A DNA stretch of 20,677 nt from Bacteroidia bacterium (GTDB lineage: Bacteria > Bacteroidota > Bacteroidia > NS11-12g > UBA9320), in assembly GCA_029253325.1 (NCBI GenBank), contig JAQWZS010000242.1:1-20677 (forward strand), in the 5' to 3' direction. Below, piece by piece: positions 1 through 8,083 of this stretch. The translations under genes and the position numbers were made by a program. Every line of letters begins with the position of its first letter. Positions within the stretch are counted from its first letter, which is position 1. Below the pieces are notes generated by a model. The model was not told the origin of the DNA. It saw only the letters and a list, made by a program, of their open reading frames with translations, and did not search any database.

Positions 1-1733
1 AGCTGAATATTACAGAAAATTGCATCGATCGACATTTGGATACCATAGGCGATCAAACAGCTATCATTTTTGAGCCCAATAATCCTGATGAAGATTCACA
101 GCATATTTCTTACCGTGACTTAGCTGTAAACGTGAACAAAACAGCCAACATGCTCAAAGCATTGGGTGCAAAAAAAGGAGACAGAATTTGCATATATATG
201 CCAATGACGCCTGAATTGGCCTATGCTGTATTAGCATGTGCTCGTATTGGTGCGATTCATTCAGTAGTTTTTGCTGGGTTTAGCTCTAAGAGTCTTTCAG
301 ATCGAATCGAAGATGCTCAATGTTCGATACTTGTTACTGCTGATGGTGGTTTTAGAGGACAAAAAATCACTCCTTTAAAAGAAATTGCTGATCAAGCACT
401 TGAAAAATGTGATTGCATAGATCGAGTATTAGTCCTAAAAAGAACAGACATCGAAATATCCATGAAAGCGGATAGAGATTTTTGGTGGCATGAGGAGTTT
501 GAGAAAGCTCATGATGAATGTCCTGCTGAAATCATGGATGCCGAAGACATGCTCTTTATTCTCTATACAAGTGGCAGTACCGGCAAACCTAAAGGGATGG
601 TTCATACCTGTGCGGGCTACATGGTTTATACCAATTTTTCTTTCAGAAATGTGTTTCAGTACCAACAAGGAGATGTGTATTGGTGTACCGCGGATATTGG
701 CTGGATTACGGGACATAGTTACATATTATATGGTCCATTAAGTGCTGGAGCAACCACATTGATGTTTGAGGGTGTGCCTAGCTACCCAGATATGGGTCGA
801 TTTTGGCAAATTGTCGAAAAACATCAGGTAAATATTTTTTATACGGCACCAACAGCTATACGAGCATTGGCAAGTTGTGATTTGAGTTTCGTGAATTCTT
901 ATGATCTAAGTAGTTTGAAAACATTAGGAACAGTAGGTGAACCTATAAATTTGGAGGCCTGGCAATGGTATGACGAACACATTGGCAAAAAAGAATGTCC
1001 TATTCTAGATACCTGGTGGCAAACCGAGACGGGGGGTATTATGATTTCTAGCATTGCCGGTATAACAGAGGATATTCCCACATTTGCTACATTGCCTTTA
1101 CCAGGAATTCAACCCTGTTTGATGGATGATCTGGGCAATGAAATATCCGAAAAAAAGTCTGAAGGAAAATTGTGCATCAAGTTTCCCTGGCCAAGCATGG
1201 CACGAACGATTTATGGAGATCATCAACGATTTAAAGAGACTTACTATAATGCCTTCGAAGGCAACTATTTTACTGGAGATGGTGCCAAACGGGATAAAAA
1301 TGGAAACTATCGAATTACCGGAAGAGTTGATGACATTGTAATTGTAAGCGGACATAATCTCGGTACGGCCGAAATTGAAAACGCAATCAATGAACACCCA
1401 AAAGTAGCTGAGAGTGCAGTTGTGGGTTATCCTCATCCAATCAAAGGGAATGCAATCTATGCCTATGTTACGTTGAGAGGAGCATTTGATGTTTCAACTA
1501 TTCCTAACCTTCAAAAAGAAATTAACGAATTAGTTTCGAGTACTATTGGACCCATTTCAAAGCCCGATAAAATTCAGTTTACCAATGGTTTACCCAAGAC
1601 ACGAAGTGGAAAAATCATGCGTAGAATATTACGAAAAATTGCAGAAAACGAATTGGATAAATTAGGAGATACATCCACGTTATTGAATCCAGAATGCGTG
1701 CAAGAAATTATTGACGGAAGGCTAACAGATTAG
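1..1733 (+). CDS. acs: Acetyl-CoA synthetase (AMP-forming), 5'-truncated by window edge
   Basis: It activates acetate with ATP to acetyl-AMP and then forms acetyl-CoA in the cytoplasm. The reading frame is already open at base 3 and its first visible residues (LNITENCIDRHLD) are the conserved Acs segment, so the TTG at 36 is an internal Leu codon and the true start lies upstream of the window. About 576 residues are visible against about 650 for the family, so roughly 75 N-terminal residues are missing. The P-loop-like A3 motif YTSGSTGKPKGMVHT is encoded near 562-606, the A5 motif DTWWQTETGG near 1008-1037, and the adenylation Lys in SGKIMRR at 1611-1613; in other bacteria this Lys is inactivated by acetylation. 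The gene ends in TAG and overlaps the convergent methyltransferase stop by four bases, leaving no room for a separate terminator. The family call is secure. Confidence 0.95.
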   Translation, partial: LNITENCIDRHLDTIGDQTAIIFEPNNPDEDSQHISYRDLAVNVNKTANMLKALGAKKGDRICIYMPMTPELAYAVLACARIGAIHSVVFAGFSSKSLSDRIEDAQCSILVTADGGFRGQKITPLKEIADQALEKCDCIDRVLVLKRTDIEISMKADRDFWWHEEFEKAHDECPAEIMDAEDMLFILYTSGSTGKPKGMVHTCAGYMVYTNFSFRNVFQYQQGDVYWCTADIGWITGHSYILYGPLSAGATTLMFEGVPSYPDMGRFWQIVEKHQVNIFYTAPTAIRALASCDLSFVNSYDLSSLKTLGTVGEPINLEAWQWYDEHIGKKECPILDTWWQTETGGIMISSIAGITEDIPTFATLPLPGIQPCLMDDLGNEISEKKSEGKLCIKFPWPSMARTIYGDHQRFKETYYNAFEGNYFTGDGAKRDKNGNYRITGRVDDIVIVSGHNLGTAEIENAINEHPKVAESAVVGYPHPIKGNAIYAYVTLRGAFDVSTIPNLQKEINELVSSTIGPISKPDKIQFTNGLPKTRSGKIMRRILRKIAENELDKLGDTSTLLNPECVQEIIDGRLTD

Positions 1734-2431
1734 CCTGAAATAAGATAAATACAAGGTTTTTTGTGAAGTTCAATTTCGTTGGGTTTCCAGTCTTTTATAG
1801 GTTTTGATAGGATGGTTTCTTTTCCTTCTTTTTCCAAATCAACGGCTACACAGAGTTGGGTAGAGTGCTGCAAATTTTTGATTAAAAACTCCAAAAATGG
1901 ATTGTTTCGATAGGGAGCTTCCATGAATATTTGTGTCGTCTTTCTAGACCGATGTTCCATATCTTTAAGGGCAATCATTCGTTCTTTGGCATCAATGGGT
2001 AGGTAGCCGTTGAACTGAAAATTTTGACCATTAAAACCACTCGCCATGAGGGCCAAAAAAATAGAAGAACTCCCTGATAGGGGAATCACTTTTACATTTT
2101 TGTAGTGTGCGTATTTTACAATTTCATTACCTGGATCTGCAATGGCAGGAAGTCCAGCTTCAGACAACATTCCTATTGAAAAATCTTGAATATGGGTATT
2201 AAAAAAAGGTTTAAAACCAGTATAGTTATCGTGCTTGTTAAGCTCTACAAACTCAAATTCGTTTTGAGCTATTGGGTGGTCAATGGCCTTTAGAAAAGCT
2301 CGGGCTGTTCGTTCACGTTCTACAATAAAATGTCGGATAGTGTAGATGTGCTCTAACGTTCGTTTTGGTAAGTAATCTTTAGAAAATTCACCGATGAAAT
2401 TAGGAATTAAAAAAACAGAATGATTAGCCAA
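1730..2431 (-). CDS. RsmI-like SAM-dependent (tetrapyrrole methylase fold) methyltransferase
   Basis: This 233-residue protein belongs to the tetrapyrrole-methylase fold family (COG0313), which includes RsmI, the 16S rRNA C1402 2'-O-ribose methyltransferase. Visible marks are the N-terminal strand VFLIPNFIGE, the family motif LSEAGLPAIADPG at about residues 89-101, VIPLSGSSS, and the C-terminal CIYLISG strand. It is shorter than E. coli RsmI (286 aa) and lacks the C-terminal extension, as in a Bacteroidota subfamily usually annotated only as SAM-dependent methyltransferase; its substrate is therefore uncertain. The only plausible start is TTG at 2431, because an in-frame TAA lies two codons upstream and no ATG is nearby. 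That TTG sits inside the last codons of the upstream hydrolase (8-base overlap), which suggests translational coupling. The stop overlaps the acs stop on the other strand. Confidence 0.85.
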   Translation of the reverse strand: MANHSVFLIPNFIGEFSKDYLPKRTLEHIYTIRHFIVERERTARAFLKAIDHPIAQNEFEFVELNKHDNYTGFKPFFNTHIQDFSIGMLSEAGLPAIADPGNEIVKYAHYKNVKVIPLSGSSSIFLALMASGFNGQNFQFNGYLPIDAKERMIALKDMEHRSRKTTQIFMEAPYRNNPFLEFLIKNLQHSTQLCVAVDLEKEGKETILSKPIKDWKPNEIELHKKPCIYLISG

Positions 2432-3203
2432 TGGTTTTTAAAAATTGAATGCTGGTTTGATTGAAAATAAGGGGTCTTTCTACGTTGACCACGTGTCCAC
2501 AACTTGGGATAATATGGAGTTGAGAGTGCTTGTGGTGACCCGCTAGTTTTTTTATGCTAGGCAAAAACATATGGTCTTCAGCTCCCATGATATACAAGGT
2601 TGGGATAGGTAGGTCGTTGATGCGAAACAATTTAAGCAATGGATTAATTTCAGCCACTAAGGTAAACCAACGTTGAAACTCTTTTTGGTACAGTTTTTTA
2701 GCTTCATTAATAAACAGGTTTCTACTCTCCTTGTGCGATCGTTTAGGCATGATGATATGGGCAAAAAAACGATAAAGCACGAGATATGGGACTACTGATT
2801 TTAGCAGGACACCTAGTCTCATAAGTACTTGTCCACGGAGGTTCATTTTCATGATAGCACCACCCAAAATCATACTCTTGCTACGATCGGGAAAACGTTC
2901 AGACAACTCCCGAATGATGATCGTTCCTAGCGATATTCCCACCCAATGGGTAGAAGTAATTTTGAGGTGGTCCAATACTTCGATTACCTCATCACCGATG
3001 GTGTCAAAAGAATACGATTTTAACTTTTCATAGATGGGTTTTTTAGATTTTCCGTGTCCACGAAGATCAATCAAAAGTACATTATAGTCGGACTTAAAAT
3101 CTCGGATTTGTTTATACCAGATGCTACTACTACCTCCAGCACCATGCACAAATGTGACCCATGGAGCGTTGTCATCTTTGAGGTATGTTATGTAGTGAAG
3201 CAC
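2424..3203 (-). CDS. Alpha/beta-fold hydrolase
   Basis: This is a cytoplasmic alpha/beta hydrolase of about 259 residues; no signal peptide is seen and the substrate is unknown. With a GTG start at 3203 the protein begins VLHYITYLKDD and runs into the oxyanion-hole motif FVHGAGGSS. The nucleophile elbow GISLG places Ser91, the acid is Asp210 in GAEDH, and the base is His237 in CGHVV, so the triad is complete. RGHGKS around residue 49 is also typical of the family. The frame stays open to TTG codons at 3221 and 3230, but a TACATTTG box (3219-3226) overlaps them, and the family normally starts close to the LHY segment, so I prefer GTG 3203; a longer form from 3230 (268 aa) cannot be excluded. 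The gene overlaps the next gene by 8 bases and is probably co-transcribed with it. Confidence 0.85.
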   Translation of the reverse strand: MLHYITYLKDDNAPWVTFVHGAGGSSSIWYKQIRDFKSDYNVLLIDLRGHGKSKKPIYEKLKSYSFDTIGDEVIEVLDHLKITSTHWVGISLGTIIIRELSERFPDRSKSMILGGAIMKMNLRGQVLMRLGVLLKSVVPYLVLYRFFAHIIMPKRSHKESRNLFINEAKKLYQKEFQRWFTLVAEINPLLKLFRINDLPIPTLYIMGAEDHMFLPSIKKLAGHHKHSQLHIIPSCGHVVNVERPLIFNQTSIQFLKTIG

Positions 3204-3218
3204 AGCTATTGTGTATAG

Positions 3219-3226
3219 CAAATGTA
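3219..3226 (-). promoter_or_regulatory. Candidate -7 promoter box for the hydrolase/methyltransferase unit
   Basis: TACATTTG on the minus strand matches the Bacteroidota -7 consensus TAnnTTTG exactly. It would place transcription start around 3212-3214, about 10 bases before the preferred GTG start. The nearest upstream TTG (3241-3243) is only 14 bases away, shorter than the usual spacing of about 17-23, so the -33 half is weak. Confidence 0.35.
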
Positions 3227-3305
3227 ACAAACTAACAAATCAAAAATTTAGTTGTTTAAAAAGAAGCTATTTTATCATTCATTTCAATCACATATCATTG
3301 CAAAC

Positions 3306-5357
3306 ATGCAACCACCAAAGGCTAAAAAAATATGCAAGGAATTAACTATTCATGGCGATACGCGTATCGATAATTATTTCTGGTTAAATCAACGTGAAGA
3401 TCAAGAGGTCTTGGACTATCTAAACCAAGAAAATACCTACTGCAAATCGGTGCTTAAACCAACCGAATCGCTACAAAACGAACTCTATGAAGAAATCGTG
3501 AGTCGTATTAAAAAAGACGATGAATCAGTTCCGTACAAAAAAAATGGTTATTGGTACTATACACGATTTATCAAAGAGGGAGAGTATCCCATTCATTGTA
3601 GGAGAGCGGGTGGAGATAAATTTGAAAATTCGGGTGACGAAGAAATTTTATTAGATGTTAATGAGCTGGCAAAAGGCCACTCATATTATGCTATAGGAGG
3701 ATTGAGTATAAGCCCAAACAATCAATATTTAGCTTATGGAGAGGATATAGTTAGCCGAAGGATTTATACCCTAAAAGTAAAAGACTTACATACTGGAAAC
3801 CTTCTTGATGTAAATATTCAACGAACCACTGGTGGTGCTACTTGGGCAGAGGATAATGAGACCCTTTTTTATACCGAAAAAGAGGAGAAGTCGCTTCGCT
3901 CAGCCAAAATATTCTCTTATAATGTGTTCAGTCACGAAAGTCAATTGAGGTATCATGAGGCAGACGATACGTTCAATTGTGGGGTTTATAAAAGCAAAAG
4001 CAAGAAATACATCATCATTACATCAGGAGCAAGTATTACTTCAGAGTTTAGGTACTTAGATGCTCAAACACCTCAAGCAGATTTTACAGTTTTTCAAGAA
4101 CGAATTCGTGGGCTCGAGTATGGGATTACCCACTTTGAAGATAAGTGGTATGTATTGACCAATTGGGATGCTCAAAATTTTAGATTAATGCAAACCCATG
4201 AGGCGAATACTTCCCGATATTTTTGGGAAGAAGTGATGCCTCATCGAGAAGAAACCTTGGTTGAGGGAGTAGAGTTATTTAAAAATCACATGGTCGTGGA
4301 AGAACGAACTAAAGGTCAAAATTTTATTCGAATCATCAATCAAAAAACAGCTGAAGAGCATTATATGAATTTTGATTCGGAGACTTATGATTGTTGGACA
4401 AGCATAAACCCGGAGTTTGATACTTCCATTTTGAGATTTGGATATACGAGTATGACGACACCCAGTTCGGTGTTTGATTATGATATGAACAAAAAAGAAA
4501 AAACCTTGCTTAAACAGCAAAAAATAGTAGGGGGATATGATGAATCAAAGTATGGTAGCAAGCGTATTTGGGTGAAAGCTAGAGATGGAGAGCAAGTCCC
4601 CGTTAGTATGGTTTACAAAAAAAATAATGAAGGAGAATTGCCCCAAAATGCACCTTTACTTCTTTATGCATACGGCTCGTACGGACATTCGATGGACCCC
4701 TATTTTAGTTCGGTGAGACTTAGTTTGCTAGACAGGGGATTTGTTTACGTGATTGCACATATTCGAGGGGGAGAAGATTTGGGAAGACGGTGGTATGATC
4801 AAGGTAAATTACTTCACAAGAAAAATACATTTTACGATTTCATAGATTGTGGTCAGTACTTGATTAAAGAGGGCTATACTTCCAATCAAAAATTATATGC
4901 CATGGGAGGAAGTGCTGGAGGATTATTAATGGGAGCAGTCATTAATATGAGACCCGATTTATGGAAGGGAGTGATTGCAGCTGTTCCTTTTGTAGATGTA
5001 GTTACGACCATGCTTGATGAATCTATTCCATTGACCACTGGAGAGTATGACGAATGGGGCAACCCCAATGAAGAAGCCTATTATCATTACATTAAAAGCT
5101 ATTCACCATACGATAATGTGGAGCGAAAAGCATATCCTAACCTACTTATTACTTCAGGCCTACATGATAGTCAGGTGCAGTATTGGGAGCCAGCAAAATG
5201 GATTGCAAAGTTGAGGGAGTATAAAACAGATGATAATATTTTGATAATGGATTGCAACATGGAAACCGGTCATGGTGGAGCGAGTGGTCGTTTTGAAGCA
5301 CTTAAAGAAACAGCCACGGAGTATGCATTTTTGTTGATGTTGGAGGAGCGTCCTTGA
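3306..5357 (+). CDS. ptrB: Oligopeptidase B-type S9 serine peptidase
   Basis: This is a prolyl-oligopeptidase-family (S9A) enzyme that cleaves short peptides; oligopeptidase B prefers the bond after Lys or Arg. From ATG 3306 it has 683 residues, the usual length. Residues 1 to about 400 form the beta-propeller that restricts access to small peptides. The C-terminal alpha/beta-hydrolase domain carries Ser536 in GGSAGG, Asp621 in LHDSQV and His656 in TGHGG, each offset by exactly four from the E. coli OpdB triad (532/617/652). The EWGNP segment after residue 580 is characteristic of the B type rather than of prolyl oligopeptidase. The open frame reaches back to TTG 3252, but the 18 extra residues look unlike a signal peptide, while the residues from M3306 (MQPPKAKK...YFWL) match family N-termini. 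No signal peptide is seen, so it is probably cytoplasmic. It is divergent from the hydrolase unit. Confidence 0.92.
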   Translation: MQPPKAKKICKELTIHGDTRIDNYFWLNQREDQEVLDYLNQENTYCKSVLKPTESLQNELYEEIVSRIKKDDESVPYKKNGYWYYTRFIKEGEYPIHCRRAGGDKFENSGDEEILLDVNELAKGHSYYAIGGLSISPNNQYLAYGEDIVSRRIYTLKVKDLHTGNLLDVNIQRTTGGATWAEDNETLFYTEKEEKSLRSAKIFSYNVFSHESQLRYHEADDTFNCGVYKSKSKKYIIITSGASITSEFRYLDAQTPQADFTVFQERIRGLEYGITHFEDKWYVLTNWDAQNFRLMQTHEANTSRYFWEEVMPHREETLVEGVELFKNHMVVEERTKGQNFIRIINQKTAEEHYMNFDSETYDCWTSINPEFDTSILRFGYTSMTTPSSVFDYDMNKKEKTLLKQQKIVGGYDESKYGSKRIWVKARDGEQVPVSMVYKKNNEGELPQNAPLLLYAYGSYGHSMDPYFSSVRLSLLDRGFVYVIAHIRGGEDLGRRWYDQGKLLHKKNTFYDFIDCGQYLIKEGYTSNQKLYAMGGSAGGLLMGAVINMRPDLWKGVIAAVPFVDVVTTMLDESIPLTTGEYDEWGNPNEEAYYHYIKSYSPYDNVERKAYPNLLITSGLHDSQVQYWEPAKWIAKLREYKTDDNILIMDCNMETGHGGASGRFEALKETATEYAFLLMLEERP

Positions 5358-5374
5358 GATTCTTGTCAAATCTC
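5356..5374 (+). terminator. Weak hairpin at the end of the oligopeptidase gene
   Basis: GAGATT (5356-5361) and AATCTC (5369-5374) form a 6-bp stem with a 7-base loop, starting inside the TGA stop codon. No T-run follows (the next bases are TAAATACA), so a classic intrinsic terminator is not supported; it may only slow polymerase or protect the 3' end. Confidence 0.2.
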
Positions 5375-5467
5375 TAAATACATGAATTATAAAATTCTTT
5401 GCTAATTTACATTTTAATCTTTGATTATAGTTGTATATTGAAGTACTTTTATTCAAGTTTACCACAT

Positions 5468-6571
5468 ATGGTAGGGATTAATATTATAAACCTTTTAAAT
5501 AAAAAAAGTTTCGCATTTATTATTATAGTATTGATATTTTACTCCTGTAAAAAAGAGGTCTTGCACAACGATAATTCCCGGATGACAGACAATGAATTTA
5601 TCACTGCTGTAGATATTTCCAGCTATCCAGAAATAGCCCTTACTAATCAAACCTTCTATAACTTGGACGGAAATAAACAAAACTTTTTGTCCATATTAAA
5701 AGAAAACGGGGTTAATACTATTAGATTAAGACTATGGGTGGATTCAGTTGATAATCACTCTGGATTTAATGAGGTAAGAGCATTTGCAGAAACATTAAGA
5801 AATAGAGGTTTTAAAATTTGGTTAACACTTCACTATTCTAATACTTGGGCAGACCCTAGTGCACAACAGATTCCATCCCTGTGGCAATACTTAGATTTTG
5901 ATATATTAAAAGATAGTGTATATACTTATACAGAACGGGTGGTTAATGAATTAAAACCAAATTATATTCAGATTGGAAATGAAATAAATTCTGGCATTCT
6001 TCATCCTCATGGAAATAATTCAAATAACTACGATCAATTTCTAGACTTACTTCAAGAAGGGTGTTCTGCAGTAAGGAATAATTCACTAGATTGTAAAATA
6101 ATATTACATTTTGCTGGTTTTGAAAATGCAGATTTTTTTTTCAATCAATTAAAAACAATAGATTATGACATAATCGGCTTATCATTTTACACTATTTGGC
6201 ATGGTAAATCAATGGAAAAGCTCAGGACTAGCATGCAAAATTTGAGTTTATCGCATGATAAACAAATCATTATAGCTGAAACAGCATACCCATTTACGCT
6301 TGAGTGGAATGATTGGACTGATAATATTGTGGGGTTAAATGAGCAGTTAATTTTACCTGATTACCCAGCAACACCTGATGGTCAACGTAGATATATTAGA
6401 GCTTTAAAGGAGCTTACACAGGGATTAGAAAAAGGTATTGGGTTTTGTTATTGGGGTGCAGAATTAGTTGCTTGGAAGGGAGAACAAGCAACAGATGCCT
6501 CAACATGGGAAAATCAAGCTTTATTTGACTTTAATAATAAAGCATTACCTGTATTTAATGAATTTAAATAG
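5468..6571 (+). CDS. GH53 arabinogalactan endo-beta-1,4-galactanase, lipoprotein
   Basis: GH53 enzymes hydrolyse internal beta-1,4-galactosyl bonds in galactan and type I arabinogalactan, the side chains of plant pectin. From ATG 5468 the protein has 367 residues. The N-terminus (KKSFAFIIIVLIFYSC) is a lipoprotein signal with lipidated Cys27 followed by KKE, so it is probably anchored on the cell surface. The (beta/alpha)8 barrel follows: AVDISSYPE, NTIRLRLWVD and the acid/base Glu172 in IGNEIN, with the nucleophile Glu271 in IAETAYP; the C-terminal segment GFCYWGAELVAW is also typical. The frame extends to TTG 5399, but those residues precede the signal peptide and are unlikely to be translated. 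A weak promoter (TTG 5421-5423, 20 bases, TACTTTTA 5444-5451) would fit. Two hand-counted 60-base stretches (5881-5940, 6061-6120) are 28% G+C, against 45% in two stretches of the preceding gene. No galactan transport or regulatory gene adjoins it. Confidence 0.9.
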   Translation: MVGINIINLLNKKSFAFIIIVLIFYSCKKEVLHNDNSRMTDNEFITAVDISSYPEIALTNQTFYNLDGNKQNFLSILKENGVNTIRLRLWVDSVDNHSGFNEVRAFAETLRNRGFKIWLTLHYSNTWADPSAQQIPSLWQYLDFDILKDSVYTYTERVVNELKPNYIQIGNEINSGILHPHGNNSNNYDQFLDLLQEGCSAVRNNSLDCKIILHFAGFENADFFFNQLKTIDYDIIGLSFYTIWHGKSMEKLRTSMQNLSLSHDKQIIIAETAYPFTLEWNDWTDNIVGLNEQLILPDYPATPDGQRRYIRALKELTQGLEKGIGFCYWGAELVAWKGEQATDASTWENQALFDFNNKALPVFNEFK

Positions 6572-6594
6572 ATGCATATAGTAATGAATAACTT

Positions 6595-6609
6595 TTTTAG
6601 TAACTAAAA
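6595..6609. repeat. Short perfect palindrome upstream of the outer-membrane protein gene
   Basis: TTTTAGT and ACTAAAA (6595-6601 and 6603-6609) are perfect inverted arms around a single A, 31 bases before ATG 6641. The centre is too tight for an RNA hairpin, so a protein-binding dyad is the likelier role if it has one. Its inner half-site TTTAGT/ACTAAA recurs in the dyad before the threonine dehydrogenase gene. In AT-rich DNA this may be chance. Confidence 0.25.
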
Positions 6610-6640
6610 TGTAAATAATCAAATTAAATTCGTCTTAAAT

Positions 6641-7441
6641 ATGAAGAAAGGATTACTGTTAATAATAGCATTTGCAAGTTTTGTAGCAAATGCCCAAATA
6701 GAAACTGACCGACCAGATTTTACCGAAAGTCCAAATACAGTGCCTAAAGGAGCTTTGCAAGTAGAAACAGGTTTCATTTTTGAAAATGACAAAATTGAAA
6801 ATTTAGGTGGTTCTTTTGAATATCAAAATATGACTGTGAATACCACTTTGTTGAGGTTTGGTCTTCAAGAAAATTTTGAATTGCGTTTTAATTGGGCTAA
6901 TAATCGAAACGAAGTAACACAAAAGAGATTAATTCAAGGAGGGGCAGATTCTAGTATTAGCTTTATTGCTAGTGGATTTTCAACCTCATTTATAGGATTC
7001 AAGACAAATTTGTATATGACCGACAAAATAAGCATTGGTTTCTTAGGTCATTTGTACATTCCTGATTTATCATCTGGAGACTTTAAGGTGGATAATCAAA
7101 AAGTAGCATCCGAACTTTTACTTCCAGTAAGTTATCAAATTACCGAACGATTTGGAGTGGCAGCTCAATACGGAATTACTTGGGATGGATTGACTCCAAA
7201 CCCAACGACTAGCTACACACTTGCTTTTGGTTATGCGATAACAGACCAACTGAGCTGTTATGTTGAGCCATACGGATTCCTAACGAACAACGGTGAAGAG
7301 TTGCATCTTGTGAATGGCGGGTTTACGTATTTGATAAACGACAATCTTCAATTGGATCTGACAGGCGGTTTTGGCTTGAATGAGGAAGCACCAGACAACT
7401 TTATTAGTTGTGGAGCATCCTTTTTATTGTTTAATAAGTAA
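6641..7441 (+). CDS. Outer-membrane beta-barrel protein, MetA-pathway 'transporter' family
   Basis: This 266-residue protein has a cleavable signal peptide (MKKGLLLIIAFASFVANAQ, cleaved after about residue 18). The mature N-terminus IETDRPDFTESPNTVPKG matches proteins annotated as 'transporter' or 'putative MetA-pathway of phenol degradation' (PF13557). The rest is a run of alternating amphipathic strands rich in aromatic residues and Asn/Gly turns (for example FELRFNWANN, FGVAAQYGITW, LSCYVEPYGFL), as expected of an outer-membrane barrel. Despite the family name there is no direct evidence for phenol degradation, and the substrate is unknown. Its TAA stop shares a base with the ATG of the next gene (TAATG), so the two are probably translated together. 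ATG 6641 is clear. Confidence 0.8.
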   Translation: MKKGLLLIIAFASFVANAQIETDRPDFTESPNTVPKGALQVETGFIFENDKIENLGGSFEYQNMTVNTTLLRFGLQENFELRFNWANNRNEVTQKRLIQGGADSSISFIASGFSTSFIGFKTNLYMTDKISIGFLGHLYIPDLSSGDFKVDNQKVASELLLPVSYQITERFGVAAQYGITWDGLTPNPTTSYTLAFGYAITDQLSCYVEPYGFLTNNGEELHLVNGGFTYLINDNLQLDLTGGFGLNEEAPDNFISCGASFLLFNK

Positions 7442-8070
7442 TGAAACTTTGGTCAATAGTATTATTTCTGACACTAGTGCTTACTGCATGTGACTCACCC
7501 AAAAAATGGGAAACAAAATCTGAATCCGAATCAATTGGGACAGAACAATCAGCCTACACACAAAAAATTCTTAGATATCGAGATAGCATGGATGCTGTTT
7601 TTTATAGTGGATCTAATGGCGTGCTACCTAAAGAGATAATCTCTACCGATGGAAAACTCAATTATTTTTCACCTAACGAATCCTATCGGGTTAAAGCTCA
7701 ATTTGTACCCATCATAGATGGAGAGGTTTTTCAGATGAAAACAAATACTGATCGATTGCCTGAATATAGAAAGTATGGGAAATTATCTTTTACGGTTCAG
7801 AATCAAAACCTTGTTTTAACGCTTTACCAAAATGTAGAACAACCCGAATATTTGTTTTGCCCGTTCAAGGACAAGACCAATGGAAAACAATCCTATGGAG
7901 CAGGAAGATTTTTAGATTTTGAAGAAAAAGACCTAGAAAACATGGTGCTGGATTTTAACTATGCTTACAATCCATATTGTGCTTATAACTCAAATTTTTC
8001 GTGCCCGATACCACCGCTAGAAAACCATTTAGATATTGAGGTGATGGCTGGAGAAAAAGCATGGCATTAA
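7441..8070 (+). CDS. DUF1684 family lipoprotein
   Basis: This 209-residue protein starts at the ATG overlapping the previous stop codon by one base. It has a lipoprotein signal (LFLTLVLTAC, Cys17) followed by a polar linker rich in Glu and Ser. The C-terminal two-thirds is recognisable as DUF1684 (PF07920): LFCPFKDKTNG, then YGAGRFLDF, DFNYAYNPYCAY and CPIPPLENHLDIEVMAGEK. The conserved Cys/Tyr/Pro-rich stretch is the family hallmark. The biochemical role of DUF1684 is not established. Cell-envelope location and coupling to the beta-barrel gene suggest a shared envelope function, but that is inference. Confidence 0.85.
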   Translation: MKLWSIVLFLTLVLTACDSPKKWETKSESESIGTEQSAYTQKILRYRDSMDAVFYSGSNGVLPKEIISTDGKLNYFSPNESYRVKAQFVPIIDGEVFQMKTNTDRLPEYRKYGKLSFTVQNQNLVLTLYQNVEQPEYLFCPFKDKTNGKQSYGAGRFLDFEEKDLENMVLDFNYAYNPYCAYNSNFSCPIPPLENHLDIEVMAGEKAWH

Positions 8071-8083
8071 AGTGAGTTAGGTT

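Noticed and set aside
435..716. Antisense ORFs inside acs, the peptidase, susC and susD
   Set aside because: They lie wholly within strongly supported genes, have no recognisable domains, and look like shadows of the real frames.
36..1733. Acetyl-CoA synthetase starting at TTG 36
   Set aside because: The frame is open from base 3 and the residues before the TTG are conserved Acs sequence, so this is an edge-truncated gene, not a short one.
1730..1733. Bidirectional terminators at the convergent gene ends (1730-1733, 9874-9875, 12468-12519)
   Set aside because: The first two junctions leave no room, and in the third I found no stem with a T-run.
3252..3305. N-terminal extension of the S9 peptidase from TTG 3252
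   Set aside because: The extra 18 residues do not resemble a signal peptide or family N-terminus, and ATG 3306 gives the usual length and matching catalytic positions.
5468..6571. GH53 gene as part of the starch locus
   Set aside because: It is about 6 kb from the GH13/sus genes, with unrelated genes on both strands between, and its substrate (beta-galactan) differs.
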